Positions 6,339 through 12,958 of a stretch of DNA of 12,958 nt are shown here, piece after piece. Positions within the stretch are counted from its first letter, which is position 1; every line of letters begins with the position of its first letter. The notes under the pieces are model-generated. The model saw only the letters and a program-made list of their open reading frames with translations. It was not told the origin of the DNA and ran no database searches. Both the position numbers and the translations under genes were made by a program. This stretch comes from RGIG3102 sp964507095 (GTDB taxonomy: Bacteria; Bacillota; Clostridia; Oscillospirales; Ruminococcaceae), in NCBI GenBank assembly GCA_964507095.1, contig CAZDOS010000047.1, positions 1 to 12,958 on the forward strand. Reading direction: 5' to 3'.

Positions 6339-7808
6339 TTAGAGCGTTATCGTGTTCAGGTCTTCAAGAGTCAGAGTGGTCAGGTCTTCATCCGCGATGT
6401 TTTCCATGCCGGCGAGCCTGTTTGCCTGGTTGACAAGACCTTTCTCAAAGAAGTTTCTGACATCACGGGCGTTTGCGAAGTTTTCAGGCTTGTTTGCGCA
6501 TCTCTTCTCGAAGAAGTCCGTTGCATACTCAAGCGCCTCATCGTTGAGCGTCAGGCCGGCTTTCTTGGCCTGAAACTTGAGGATCCCTATGAGTTCCTCA
6601 GGGGTATAGTCATCAAAGTATAGATACTTGTTGAACCTTGACCTGAGTCCCGGATTGGACTGAAGGAATTCTTCCATCGGTTCAGTGTAGCCCGCAACGA
6701 TGACGATGAGGTCATCTCTGTGGTCTTCCATGTATTTAAGAAGAGTATCGACTGCTTCGAATCCGTAGTCCGTAGCGCCTCTGTTAACGGTGAGGGAATA
6801 GGCCTCATCAATGAACAGAACTCCGCCGAGAGCCTTTTCAACGACTTCCTTGACCTTTATTGCGGTCTGTCCGACATAGCCGCCCACAAGACCGGATCTG
6901 TCGACTTCGGTAAGGTGTCCCTTTGAAAGCAGTCCCATAGCTTTGTAGATGCTTGCAAGGAGTCTTGCGATAGTCGTCTTACCCGTACCCGGATTGCCGT
7001 AGAAGACCATGTGGAGGCTGAGGTCAGGGCTCTTCATGCCTCTTTCCTTACGGATATTCCTGATCTTGACCAGGTTAATGAGACTGTTCACGTCATCCTT
7101 GACCTTTTCAAGACCGACAAGTTCATTGAGCTCTTCAAGAAGCTCGTCGAGCGTCTTTTCAGGTTCTTTTTCCTTTTCCATTTCCCGCCGGACCTGTGCT
7201 TCGACGGCAGCGCCCGGATCCACAGCATTGGGAGTGAAATTCGTGCTTGTCGTCGGAGGGATGATATTAGGCGTATCCACCTTCTTGCCGTCTTCGCTGA
7301 GTGAGCCGAATGAGAGGGAAACACTGTCGACGAACTTACTGTCGAGATAGTTTTGCATGTTCTCAAGGTAGTGATCAAGAGCATAGCTCTCGGTCTTTGC
7401 CTTTCCGTCGCAGTTGATGAATTCCTGCCCGATGTACTTGTACAGTGAGAGGATCGTCTTTGCCGTATCCGTCCTTCCGCCCGACTGATAGTCGGCTTTT
7501 ACAAAAGCACGGAAAGTGTACGGAACGGTATTAGAGAAGTTCGTTCCGTAGATCCTGTTTGCTATCGCGTATTCTCTCATCTCGCTCATGTTGTAGTCAT
7601 AACCGAGATAATCCTTAATGAATTTGGATTCTGCCGATGTAATCTTTCCATCTGTAAAGCTGAGATGGAGACAGAAATGGAACAACTCGCCCCTGAAAAT
7701 GTCTCGGGCTTTTGCCTTATTGGTCTTGTCCCAAGCATCAGTCTTTTCAAGGACATCGCAGAACTTGTATGAAGCCTGGATAAGTTCAACTATCTTAGAA
7801 TTCATCAT
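6339..7808 (-). CDS. CbxX/CfxQ (SpoVK/EccA-like) AAA+ ATPase with N-terminal TerB-like domain (489 aa)
   Basis: The C-terminal half is a full CbxX/CfxQ AAA+ module: Walker A GNPGTGKT (271-278), pore-loop region SGLVGGYVGQT (305-315), Walker B LFIDEAYSL (331-339), sensor AGYTEPM and arginine fingers in PGLRSRFNK (Arg389/Arg391). A C-terminal helical lid follows. A preceding helix (ELLEELNELVGLEKVK) is the usual family entry. Residues 36-155 resemble TerB, with two similar acidic segments (FTDGKITSAESKFI and NCDGKAKTESYALD) that may be paired metal- or partner-binding repeats. A low-complexity Pro/Thr and Glu/Lys linker (about 178-220) joins the halves. The start at 7808 (or the adjacent ATG at 7805) follows a CGGGAG site; a further upstream in-frame ATG at 7889 has none and would lie in the promoter. 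The family forms hexameric remodelling machines, such as the Rubisco activase CbxX and EccA of type VII secretion. Confidence 0.88.
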   Translation of the reverse strand: MMNSKIVELIQASYKFCDVLEKTDAWDKTNKAKARDIFRGELFHFCLHLSFTDGKITSAESKFIKDYLGYDYNMSEMREYAIANRIYGTNFSNTVPYTFRAFVKADYQSGGRTDTAKTILSLYKYIGQEFINCDGKAKTESYALDHYLENMQNYLDSKFVDSVSLSFGSLSEDGKKVDTPNIIPPTTSTNFTPNAVDPGAAVEAQVRREMEKEKEPEKTLDELLEELNELVGLEKVKDDVNSLINLVKIRNIRKERGMKSPDLSLHMVFYGNPGTGKTTIARLLASIYKAMGLLSKGHLTEVDRSGLVGGYVGQTAIKVKEVVEKALGGVLFIDEAYSLTVNRGATDYGFEAVDTLLKYMEDHRDDLIVIVAGYTEPMEEFLQSNPGLRSRFNKYLYFDDYTPEELIGILKFQAKKAGLTLNDEALEYATDFFEKRCANKPENFANARDVRNFFEKGLVNQANRLAGMENIADEDLTTLTLEDLNTITL

Positions 7809-7847
7809 GTATACTCCCGTATCAGATTGTGTGGATATATCCAAGTT

Positions 7848-7876
7848 ATTATACATTATCGAACAGTGAAAATAAA
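7848..7876 (-). promoter_or_regulatory. Candidate promoter of the TerB-AAA ATPase gene
   Basis: On the minus strand a perfect TATAAT (7848-7853) lies 17 bases from a weak -35, TTTATT (7871-7876). A TTGACA (7884-7889) is also present upstream but 30 bases from the TATAAT, too far for a standard promoter. Transcription would start near 7841 and give a leader of about 33 bases with the CGGGAG ribosome site. Confidence 0.45.
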
Positions 7877-7890
7877 GTGCCACTGTCAAG

Positions 7891-7919
7891 TTTACTAATG
7901 TTTGGCGTCATGATAGAAT
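7891..7919 (+). promoter_or_regulatory. Candidate promoter of the phosphoesterase operon
   Basis: TTTACT (7891-7896) and TAGAAT (7914-7919) are separated by 17 bases on the plus strand, about 27 bases before the ATG at 7946. It lies directly behind the candidate ATPase promoter, so the two divergent genes share about 137 bases of control region. Arms CAGTG (7864-7868) and CACTG (7881-7885) sit between them. Confidence 0.5.
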
Positions 7920-7945
7920 TATATATCTTAAAGGGAGACACAAAC

Positions 7946-9232
7946 ATGAAAAGAATTCTCTTTATCATGGCCCGGATACTGCTCCTGGTGCTGTCAGGCT
8001 GCACCGGAAACGGCCCCAAGGACCATGTGGTACACAAGGATGAAATAGTCATCTATCAGGCGACGGACATGCACTACCTGTCGCCACAGCTTACCGACAA
8101 CTGCCCTGAATTCATACAGATGCTAAAGGACAGTGACGGCAAGATGGCACACTACATCGACCCGATAATGGATGCATTTGTCGAGGATGTCATTGCACGG
8201 GCTCCTGATGCAGTGCTGCTGACCGGAGACATAACATACAACGGAGAAAAGCTGAGTTTCCTTGACCTTGCGCGGAAACTGAAGAAGATAGAGGATCGGG
8301 GGATCCAGGTGCTTGTCATACCCGGAAACCATGACATTGACTATCCGCTCTGCTTTGGGTACAAGGAGGGCACATACTACAGGACTGAGAGGTTCTCGAG
8401 AGAAGAGTATGAACAGGCTTACGCTGATTTCGGATTGAATGAAGCCGTGTCCAGAGCTCCGGACAGCTTCAGCTACATCTATCAGATCTCTGACAATGTA
8501 TATATAATCGCACTTGACTGTGACACTACACTGGTGCCTATCGTTACCAATCGGACGTTCGATTGGTTGTCGGAAGCAATAAAGGAGATACCTGAAGGCG
8601 CCACCGTTATCTCGATGACTCATGAGAACCTGTTGGATCACTATTCCGGGATCGAATTCAGGAATGACCTGACCATACTCAACAACACCAGGCTCATCGA
8701 TCTGTATGAAGAGAACGGAGTCAGACTTAATCTGTGCGGACATATACATACCCAGCACATTTGGGAAGAGGGAAACATCGTAGATATCGCCACGGAAGCG
8801 ATGTCGGTCATTCACTGCAATTACGGAGTGATCAGGATAACCCCTGAGGAGATCCACTATACTACTCAGCATACTGATGTGGACGGATGGGCAGCAAGAA
8901 ACGGCGTGGAAGATGAGAATCTTCTGAATTTCTACGATTACGGCATGGAATTCTGGATAGAAGGCCAGTCAGGAAGGAATTACTCAGGCTTTGACGGTGC
9001 GCCGCTCACCGAAGAGGACAAGAAGATCATGTCCAATTTCTTCACTGAGATGAATGCCTATTATTTCGAGGGAAACCTTAGAGACCATGTGGACGAACTG
9101 AAAGCGACCGAGGGCTACAGGGTCTGGATGGAAAAAGGTGAGAACATCTGGCGCTACACCTACATAGTGGACAGGATGAACAACGTCCGGAATGAACCTG
9201 TTGTAAACGACTATACACTCAAGCTCAGTTAG
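7946..9232 (+). CDS. Lipoprotein metallophosphoesterase (428 aa)
   Basis: This is a calcineurin-like phosphoesterase predicted to be anchored outside the membrane. The N-terminus is MKR plus a hydrophobic stretch ending in the lipobox LSGC, with Cys19 as the lipidated residue; Arg10 inside the stretch is unusual. The binuclear metal site is complete: Asp41 and His43 (TDMHY), Asp95 (TGDIT), Asn128-His129 (PGNHD), His226 (MTHEN), and His266/His268 (CGHIH). A C-terminal extension of about 130 residues follows, with acidic and aromatic segments. The ATG at 7946 is chosen because AAGGGAG lies 8 bases upstream and it gives a proper signal peptide; an in-frame ATG at 7829 does not. It starts an operon with a YfcE-type enzyme beginning eight bases after its stop. 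The substrate is unknown (a nucleotide, sugar phosphate or phospholipid is possible). Confidence 0.88.
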   Translation: MKRILFIMARILLLVLSGCTGNGPKDHVVHKDEIVIYQATDMHYLSPQLTDNCPEFIQMLKDSDGKMAHYIDPIMDAFVEDVIARAPDAVLLTGDITYNGEKLSFLDLARKLKKIEDRGIQVLVIPGNHDIDYPLCFGYKEGTYYRTERFSREEYEQAYADFGLNEAVSRAPDSFSYIYQISDNVYIIALDCDTTLVPIVTNRTFDWLSEAIKEIPEGATVISMTHENLLDHYSGIEFRNDLTILNNTRLIDLYEENGVRLNLCGHIHTQHIWEEGNIVDIATEAMSVIHCNYGVIRITPEEIHYTTQHTDVDGWAARNGVEDENLLNFYDYGMEFWIEGQSGRNYSGFDGAPLTEEDKKIMSNFFTEMNAYYFEGNLRDHVDELKATEGYRVWMEKGENIWRYTYIVDRMNNVRNEPVVNDYTLKLS

Positions 9233-9240
9233 GGGATACT

Positions 9241-9801
9241 ATGAAATTGTTAATTGCATCGGATATACACGGCTCGGCATATTACTGTGCTGAGCTCATT
9301 AAGAGATACCGCGAAGAAGAGTATGACCGACTCATACTTCTCGGGGATGTGCTTTACCACGGACCGAGGAATGATCTTCCCCTGGAATATGATCCCAAAA
9401 AAGTCATTGCCATGCTCAATCCGCTCAGTGATCAGATACTCTGCGTAAGGGGCAACTGCGACACAGAAGTCGATCAGATGGTGCTGGACTTTCCGATCAT
9501 GGCAGATTATGCAGTCCTGTACGTCAACGGACTGACAGTATATGCCACTCACGGCCATGTATATAACCTCAATAATACTCCTCCGCTAAAGGAAGGTGAC
9601 ATACTGCTTCATGGACATACACATGTTCCTGCATGGGAGGACAACGGCAGAATCCTTTATCTGAACCCGGGTTCGGTGTCTATCCCCAAGAACGGCTCAT
9701 TTAACAGCTATATGGTTCTGGCCGATGAAGGTGTTTCCTTCAGAAGGGTCGAAGACGGATCCGAGTATCACTTCATCGGCATGGATGAGATTCGAAGATG
9801 A
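9241..9801 (+). CDS. yfcE: YfcE-family phosphodiesterase (186 aa)
   Basis: A small cytoplasmic metallophosphodiesterase very similar in layout to Escherichia coli YfcE (184 residues). All family motifs are present: SDIHG (Asp8, His10), GDVLYHGPRN (Asp36), VRGNCDTEVDQM (Asn72), THGH (His103/His105) and GHTH (His125/His127), plus the family-typical LNPGSVSIPK near residue 143. YfcE hydrolyses artificial phosphodiesters in vitro with a Mn-type dinuclear centre; its natural substrate is not settled. The ribosome site AGGGG overlaps the preceding stop codon, indicating translational coupling to the lipoprotein phosphoesterase. The end overlaps the MGMT-type gene by four bases (ATGA). Confidence 0.93.
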   Translation: MKLLIASDIHGSAYYCAELIKRYREEEYDRLILLGDVLYHGPRNDLPLEYDPKKVIAMLNPLSDQILCVRGNCDTEVDQMVLDFPIMADYAVLYVNGLTVYATHGHVYNLNNTPPLKEGDILLHGHTHVPAWEDNGRILYLNPGSVSIPKNGSFNSYMVLADEGVSFRRVEDGSEYHFIGMDEIRR

Positions 9802-10109
9802 AGTACAGCGAGATTTATGACATCGTTAAAAGCATTCCTAAGGGAATGGTATCCACCTACGGGCTTATAGCCATGGCAACCGGAAACATACGAAGGAGCA
9901 GAGTAGTCGGCACTGCGATGTCAAGATGCTCAGACAAGTCGGTGCCCTGCCACCGAGTCATCAGGCAGGACGGTTCCATGTCGAGAGTATTCGGAGTGGG
10001 CGGAAGCGATTATCAGAGGTTCCTGCTGGAACATGAAGGCGTCGGTTTTCTGGAAGACGGAAGGGTAGACATGGAAAACTACCTGTATATCCCTTCCGGG
10101 AAGGCATAA
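9798..10109 (+). CDS. Single-domain MGMT/alkyltransferase-like protein (103 aa)
   Basis: This is the DNA-binding and active-site domain of O6-alkylguanine-DNA alkyltransferase without the usual N-terminal ribonuclease-H-like domain. The motif PCHRV (Cys51) carries the alkyl-acceptor cysteine, unlike alkyltransferase-like (ATL) proteins, which have Trp there. The Tyr finger (Tyr21 in STYG) and the Arg finger (Arg35 in SRVVG) are visible. The usual Asn hinge after the recognition helix is replaced by Arg-Cys (residues 43-44). Known roles of such short proteins are direct repair or lesion marking for excision repair; which applies here is open. Its ATG overlaps the YfcE stop, so it is translationally coupled, and a terminator follows at once. 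Confidence 0.88.
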   Translation: MKYSEIYDIVKSIPKGMVSTYGLIAMATGNIRRSRVVGTAMSRCSDKSVPCHRVIRQDGSMSRVFGVGGSDYQRFLLEHEGVGFLEDGRVDMENYLYIPSGKA

Positions 10110-10110
10110 A

Positions 10111-10136
10111 AAAAGAGAGCGGTTCCGCTCTCTTTT
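10111..10136. terminator. Bidirectional Rho-independent terminator
   Basis: An 11-bp stem (10111-10121 with 10126-10136) with loop GTTC is flanked by A and T runs that are part of the stem ends. It sits between the MGMT-type gene (plus) and the D-2-hydroxyacid dehydrogenase (minus), only a few bases from each stop codon, and can serve both. Confidence 0.9.
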
Positions 10137-10140
10137 CTGT

Positions 10141-11115
10141 TTATTTCATGTATCCCGTCGAAAAGTCCACAAGGTTGGTCAGCCGTTCTCCCGCAAGATA
10201 TCTTTGCACATTTTCAAGGATGATCCTTTCTCGGTTTTCAACTGTCTCTCTTGAGTGATCTCCTCCCGAGATGTGCGGCGTGATGATAACATTCTTCTCC
10301 TTCCACAGAGGATGGTCTGCCGGCAGAGGCTCCGGATCGGTAACGTCAAGGACGGCTCCGTGCAACAGTCCCTCATCAAGTGCTCTGACAAGATCCCCGG
10401 TAACCACTGAATTGCCTCGGCCGACATTTACCAGTATCCGGTCATTCTTCATGTGTGACAGCATTTCATAGTCGAACAGTCCTTCTGTCCGCGCAGTGTT
10501 TGGAAGACAAAGCGCTACTATGTCCATCCTTGGAAGAAGGGTAGGGAGGTAATCCAGAGAAAACGGACCGTTTACATAATTCGGAAGGTCAGTCCGCCTT
10601 CTCTTGACTGCATATATGTTTGAACCGAGAGCATGTATCTTCTCTGCGAAGTGCTTTCCGATGTCTCCGTAACCAACGATAAGCGTATTGCTTCCGTTTA
10701 TAGTCATTATCGGTCCCTGATCTTTCCACAGGGCTTCTCTCTGTAGATCCCTGTAGATATGAAGGTTTTTAGTAAGCGAAAACACTCCTGCTATCATGTA
10801 TTCGCTTATCCCGTGTCCATAGGCACCGGTCGCATTTGTAAGGATGGTTTTCCGCGGATCCAACAGTCCGCAGGAAACATACTGGTCAGCGCCCGAGGAG
10901 ATCAATTGAACCCATTTCAAGGACTCGGCCTTCTTCAATATGTCCATTGCGGGATTTCCGATGATGACCTCGACATCCTTTATCTGATCATCGGACAAAA
11001 GGTATTTCTTTCCGTTCTTTTCTTTGAATATGACTTCATATTTGACGCCGAGAAGGGAAGTCAGCTTATCTTCCGTTTCACTCGTCAGCTTTGCCCGGAT
11101 AAAGCAGCTTTTCAT
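10141..11115 (-). CDS. D-isomer-specific 2-hydroxyacid dehydrogenase (324 aa)
   Basis: A cytoplasmic NAD(P)-dependent reductase of 2-oxoacids. The dinucleotide-binding loop is VGYGDIG (147-153). The catalytic triad is present: Arg233 (NVGRGNSV), Glu262 (DPEPLP) and His281 (TPHISGG). The second Rossmann strand ends AVKRRR (169-174), with basic residues where NAD enzymes have an acidic one; this favours NADPH by general knowledge of the family. The N-terminal substrate domain includes WVQLISSGAD and NATGAYGHGISEY. The layout resembles GhrA-like glyoxylate/hydroxypyruvate reductases, but the substrate cannot be fixed. The ATG has AAAGGAAC nine bases upstream. It is a single-gene unit with its own promoter, convergent with the phosphoesterase operon. 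Confidence 0.9.
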   Translation of the reverse strand: MKSCFIRAKLTSETEDKLTSLLGVKYEVIFKEKNGKKYLLSDDQIKDVEVIIGNPAMDILKKAESLKWVQLISSGADQYVSCGLLDPRKTILTNATGAYGHGISEYMIAGVFSLTKNLHIYRDLQREALWKDQGPIMTINGSNTLIVGYGDIGKHFAEKIHALGSNIYAVKRRRTDLPNYVNGPFSLDYLPTLLPRMDIVALCLPNTARTEGLFDYEMLSHMKNDRILVNVGRGNSVVTGDLVRALDEGLLHGAVLDVTDPEPLPADHPLWKEKNVIITPHISGGDHSRETVENRERIILENVQRYLAGERLTNLVDFSTGYMK

Positions 11116-11175
11116 TGAATTCGTTCCTTTATGTATATTATTTCATTCTTCATTGTATAAACCTTTTATACGCCT

Positions 11176-11204
11176 ATTATAGACATATTACCGCACAATA
11201 ACAA
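11176..11204 (-). promoter_or_regulatory. Promoter of the D-2-hydroxyacid dehydrogenase gene
   Basis: On the minus strand TTGTTA (11199-11204) and a perfect TATAAT (11176-11181) are spaced by 17 bases. The start point would be near 11169, giving a leader of about 53 bases before the ATG. Confidence 0.6.
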
Positions 11205-11397
11205 TAATCAGAAATTACGTAACGAAATTTAACAAAATGCATAGGTCATAATTGTGCAATTAGTACATATATTTCCTTCTGTTCATATTTTGTTCACATA
11301 TAAAATTGTATATTTTTCCTATAATCGTGAAAACATTCATGCCTTGTTTTGTTATTTTTTACAAGAAAATCAGCAAATCACCTTATGTCATTTAATG

Positions 11398-11426
11398 TTG
11401 ACTACTATATATAAAAATGCTTAAAT
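11398..11426 (+). promoter_or_regulatory. Candidate promoter of the GltS-like transporter
   Basis: TTGACT (11398-11403) and TTAAAT (11421-11426) are 17 bases apart on the plus strand. It would give an unusually long leader of about 180 bases. The -10 match is moderate, so the true start may differ. Confidence 0.4.
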
Positions 11427-11613
11427 TAGACAAGTTTTTTGTGTCGTTTATTCGTCCAACTGCGGCACAAAAGCGGGGAACAGAGACGGTATTCAATTTG
11501 GATGATAGCTTCTATCTATGAATGTCATCATGCGGAGAGATCCGGATGTGAATGAAGATTATCAATGGTGGCCAAGATGAGTATCAGACATATTATAAGA
11601 GAGGATTATCAGT

Positions 11614-12801
11614 ATGACATTCACACCATTAATCTGTATCACCGTAATAGCAGTAACATTCGTTATCGGTGAATATCTCGGAAGACGGACCAAAGGCTAC
11701 ATCTCATCGATGGTTTTCGCATGTTTCATAGCCATGGGACTTTTCTGGTCAGGTCTTGTTCCGAAGACAATTGCTATTGATTCGACCCTGACAGCCACAC
11801 TTGGCGCCTGCGGTACAGCATTCCTGCTTGTAAACATGGGCACATCACTTGACATCGAACAGCTGATCCAGGAGTGGAAGACAGTTGTCGTCTGTCTCGT
11901 AGGTCTTGTAGGCCTCGGTGCTCTTGCCTTTACAGTAGCTCAGGCCATCTTCGGCAGAGACTATGCTCTTACAGCTGCTCCTGTCGTATCTGGCGGACTT
12001 ATTGCTTACCAGATCGTTTCAGAAGTTGCAGCCGGCGTCGGCAGACCTGAACTCGGCGGCTTTGCTGCTCTCGTTATGGCTTTCCAGTCAATGCTCGGTA
12101 TGCCTATCGCTTCCTTCTGCCTTAAGAAGGAGCTCATCCAGCAGCAGAAGGACGGCAAGCTCACAGCTGAGTATGTCGCATCCAAGCAGGGCTTCAAGCT
12201 TCCTGATACAAAGCTCTTCCCGGATGTTTCAGCTGCTGCTGACACATTCACAATGAAGTTTGCAAAGCTCGGAATTGCTGCAGTTATTTCATGGGCACTT
12301 TCAACATTCGTTCTGAAGTTCATCAACGTTAACATCATGTACCTGCTCATAGGCATACTTCTAAGGAAGATCAACTTCCTGCCAAAGAGCCCTCTGACAA
12401 GTGCAGGCGGTTACGGATACATCATGCTGTGTATGTATTCACTGCTCTTCAACGGTTTCTCATCAGTGTCACCTCAGGCATTCCTTGCCATGATCGTGCC
12501 TATCATCGGAAACCTTGTTATCGGCGCAATCGGTATTGCAATCGGCTCACTCATTGCCGGCAAGATCGTTGGTTACAACCCATTCGTATCTATCGCATGC
12601 GGCGTTACAGCCCTGTTCGGATATCCTGGAACTGAGATCCTTTCAAGAGAAGTCTGCGCTTCAATGACAGAGTTCACAGAAGAGGAAAGAGGATACGCAC
12701 TCGATTACGTAATGCCTAAGATGATCGTCGGCGGATTTACGACAGTTACTATCGCTTCTGTTGTATTCGCAGGAATCATTGCTCCATTGATCTTCAAGTA
12801 A
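11614..12801 (+). CDS. GltS-like sodium/amino-acid or organic-anion symporter (395 aa)
   Basis: An integral membrane protein with about ten to twelve hydrophobic segments, including residues 4-20, 30-48, 58-75, 88-112 and 366-393, and one long polar cytoplasmic loop (about 165-210). It resembles the GltS sodium/glutamate symporters in length, in the two-half layout and in local sequence: LLVNMGTSLDIEQL matches the GltS segment before the first core bundle. The C-terminal ACGVTALFGYPGTEILSRE followed by YVMPKMIVGG matches the GltS gating region. Gly-rich stretches APVVSGGLIAYQ and LTSAGGYGY probably form the core hairpins. I cannot tell glutamate from another anion or amino acid. GAGAGG precedes the ATG by about ten bases. 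It is a single gene with a long leader and its own terminator. Confidence 0.75.
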   Translation: MTFTPLICITVIAVTFVIGEYLGRRTKGYISSMVFACFIAMGLFWSGLVPKTIAIDSTLTATLGACGTAFLLVNMGTSLDIEQLIQEWKTVVVCLVGLVGLGALAFTVAQAIFGRDYALTAAPVVSGGLIAYQIVSEVAAGVGRPELGGFAALVMAFQSMLGMPIASFCLKKELIQQQKDGKLTAEYVASKQGFKLPDTKLFPDVSAAADTFTMKFAKLGIAAVISWALSTFVLKFINVNIMYLLIGILLRKINFLPKSPLTSAGGYGYIMLCMYSLLFNGFSSVSPQAFLAMIVPIIGNLVIGAIGIAIGSLIAGKIVGYNPFVSIACGVTALFGYPGTEILSREVCASMTEFTEEERGYALDYVMPKMIVGGFTTVTIASVVFAGIIAPLIFK

Positions 12802-12821
12802 TACATACTCATCAAGCAGTT

Positions 12822-12850
12822 GCGGCAGGCGAGAGCCTGCCGCTTGTTTT
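12822..12850 (+). terminator. Rho-independent terminator of the transporter gene
   Basis: A 9-bp GC-rich stem (12822-12830 with 12835-12843) with a GAGA tetraloop is followed by TTGTTTT, 20 bases after the stop codon. Confidence 0.92.
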
Positions 12851-12860
12851 ATATATGTAA

Positions 12861-12890
12861 AGGACCCTGACAGTGAACTGTCAGGGTCCT
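12861..12890 (-). terminator. Candidate terminator hairpin downstream of tRNA-Pro
   Basis: A perfect 13-bp stem (12861-12873 with 12878-12890) with a TGAA loop lies four bases beyond the tRNA 3' end. On the minus strand it is followed by TTACATATAT, a short T-rich tail, so it could end the tRNA transcript. It may also insulate the convergent transporter and tRNA. Confidence 0.65.
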
Positions 12891-12893
12891 GTA

Positions 12894-12958
12894 TGGTCGG
12901 GATGACAGGATTTGAACCTGCGGCCTCTGCGTCCCGAACGCAGCGCTCTACCAAACTG
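12894..12958 (-). tRNA. tRNA-Pro(CGG), 3' part; 5' end beyond the window
   Basis: On the minus strand the anticodon arm reads CTGCG-TTCGGGA-CGCAG, giving anticodon CGG (codon CCG, proline). The T arm is GCAGG-TTCAAAT-CCTGT, followed by the acceptor strand CATCCCG, discriminator A and an encoded CCA (12894-12896). The D arm is partly visible as CAGTTTGGTAGAGCG. About 12 bases of the acceptor 5' strand and start of the D arm fall outside the window. Confidence 0.95.

Larger units (their letters stand above)
11116..11613. other. AT-rich intergenic region between dehydrogenase and transporter
   Basis: About 500 bases without a recognised gene. The left 90 bases hold the dehydrogenase promoter. 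The centre is very AT-rich and contains an isolated TATAAT (11320-11325). A transporter promoter candidate lies at 11398-11426. The last 190 bases, less AT-rich, would be the transporter leader. No T-box, known riboswitch core or strong terminator was recognised by eye. GCACAAT near 11194 and ATTGTGC near 11252 form a 7-base inverted pair. A 20-codon frame at 11518-11580 ends with two tandem Trp codons but has no ribosome site. Confidence 0.5.

Noticed and set aside
6301..6349. Nine-base direct repeat AGAGCGTTA at 6301 and 6341
   Set aside because: One copy is in the terminator loop and the other in the 3' end of the ATPase gene; too short to mean a mobile-element target duplication and no element lies between.
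7809..7889. ATG at 7889 as start of the ATPase
   Set aside because: It would add 27 residues encoded across the -10 and -35 region, and lacks a ribosome site; the ATG at 7808 has CGGGAG.
8123..8872. A 249-codon open frame on the minus strand inside the metallophosphoesterase
   Set aside because: It is antisense to a clear phosphoesterase with all metal motifs and has no family likeness or start signal.
12661..12954. A 97-codon minus-strand open frame
   Set aside because: It runs through the tRNA-Pro gene, two terminator hairpins and the antisense of the transporter, so it is not a gene.

Overview
The window looks like chromosome of a low-to-mid GC Bacillota anaerobe, most likely a Clostridia member. 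This rests on purine-rich AGGAGA-type ribosome binding sites, sigma-A-like promoters, U-tailed hairpin terminators, XRE and Crp/Fnr regulators of the clostridial kind, and a CbxX/SpoVK-type AAA ATPase. Assignment to a genus is not possible from what I can see. No insertion sequence, CRISPR array, integrase or phage gene was found; apart from one broken gene the window is compact and orderly.

Layout, left to right. (1) 89-1258 (minus): an imidazolonepropionase/prolidase-like amidohydrolase with a complete metal site. Divergent from it, 1472-2875 (plus) is a two-gene regulator operon: an XRE protein with an unfamiliar C-terminal domain, then a Crp/Fnr-type protein. A strong terminator ends it. 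(2) 2935-3492 (minus): a DUF3990 gene (ADP-ribosyltransferase-like fold) interrupted at codon 22 by a TGA where a glycine is expected. (3) 7808 to 3586 (minus): a CbxX/CfxQ AAA+ ATPase with an N-terminal TerB-like domain. Its own terminator follows, then a near-consensus promoter drives two proteins I do not recognise (430 and 393 aa). These three genes are the best candidate here for an undescribed system. (4) 7946-10109 (plus), divergent from the ATPase: a lipoprotein metallophosphoesterase, a YfcE-type phosphodiesterase and a single-domain MGMT-type protein, tightly packed. (5) 10141-11115 (minus), convergent with that operon across a shared terminator: a D-2-hydroxyacid dehydrogenase. (6) After an AT-rich gap of about 500 bases comes 11614-12801 (plus), a GltS-like membrane transporter with a terminator. 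(7) At the right edge lies the 3' part of a tRNA-Pro(CGG) on the minus strand.

How the parts may work together (inference): the XRE/Crp pair is well placed to control the divergent amidohydrolase, which may hydrolyse dipeptides or N-acyl amino acids. The ATPase probably acts as a remodelling chaperone on the two unknown proteins or on a shared client. The phosphoesterase/YfcE/MGMT operon combines phosphoester hydrolysis with a DNA-alkylation protein, with no obvious single pathway. The transporter probably carries an organic anion or amino acid with a cation; its link to the other genes is unproven.
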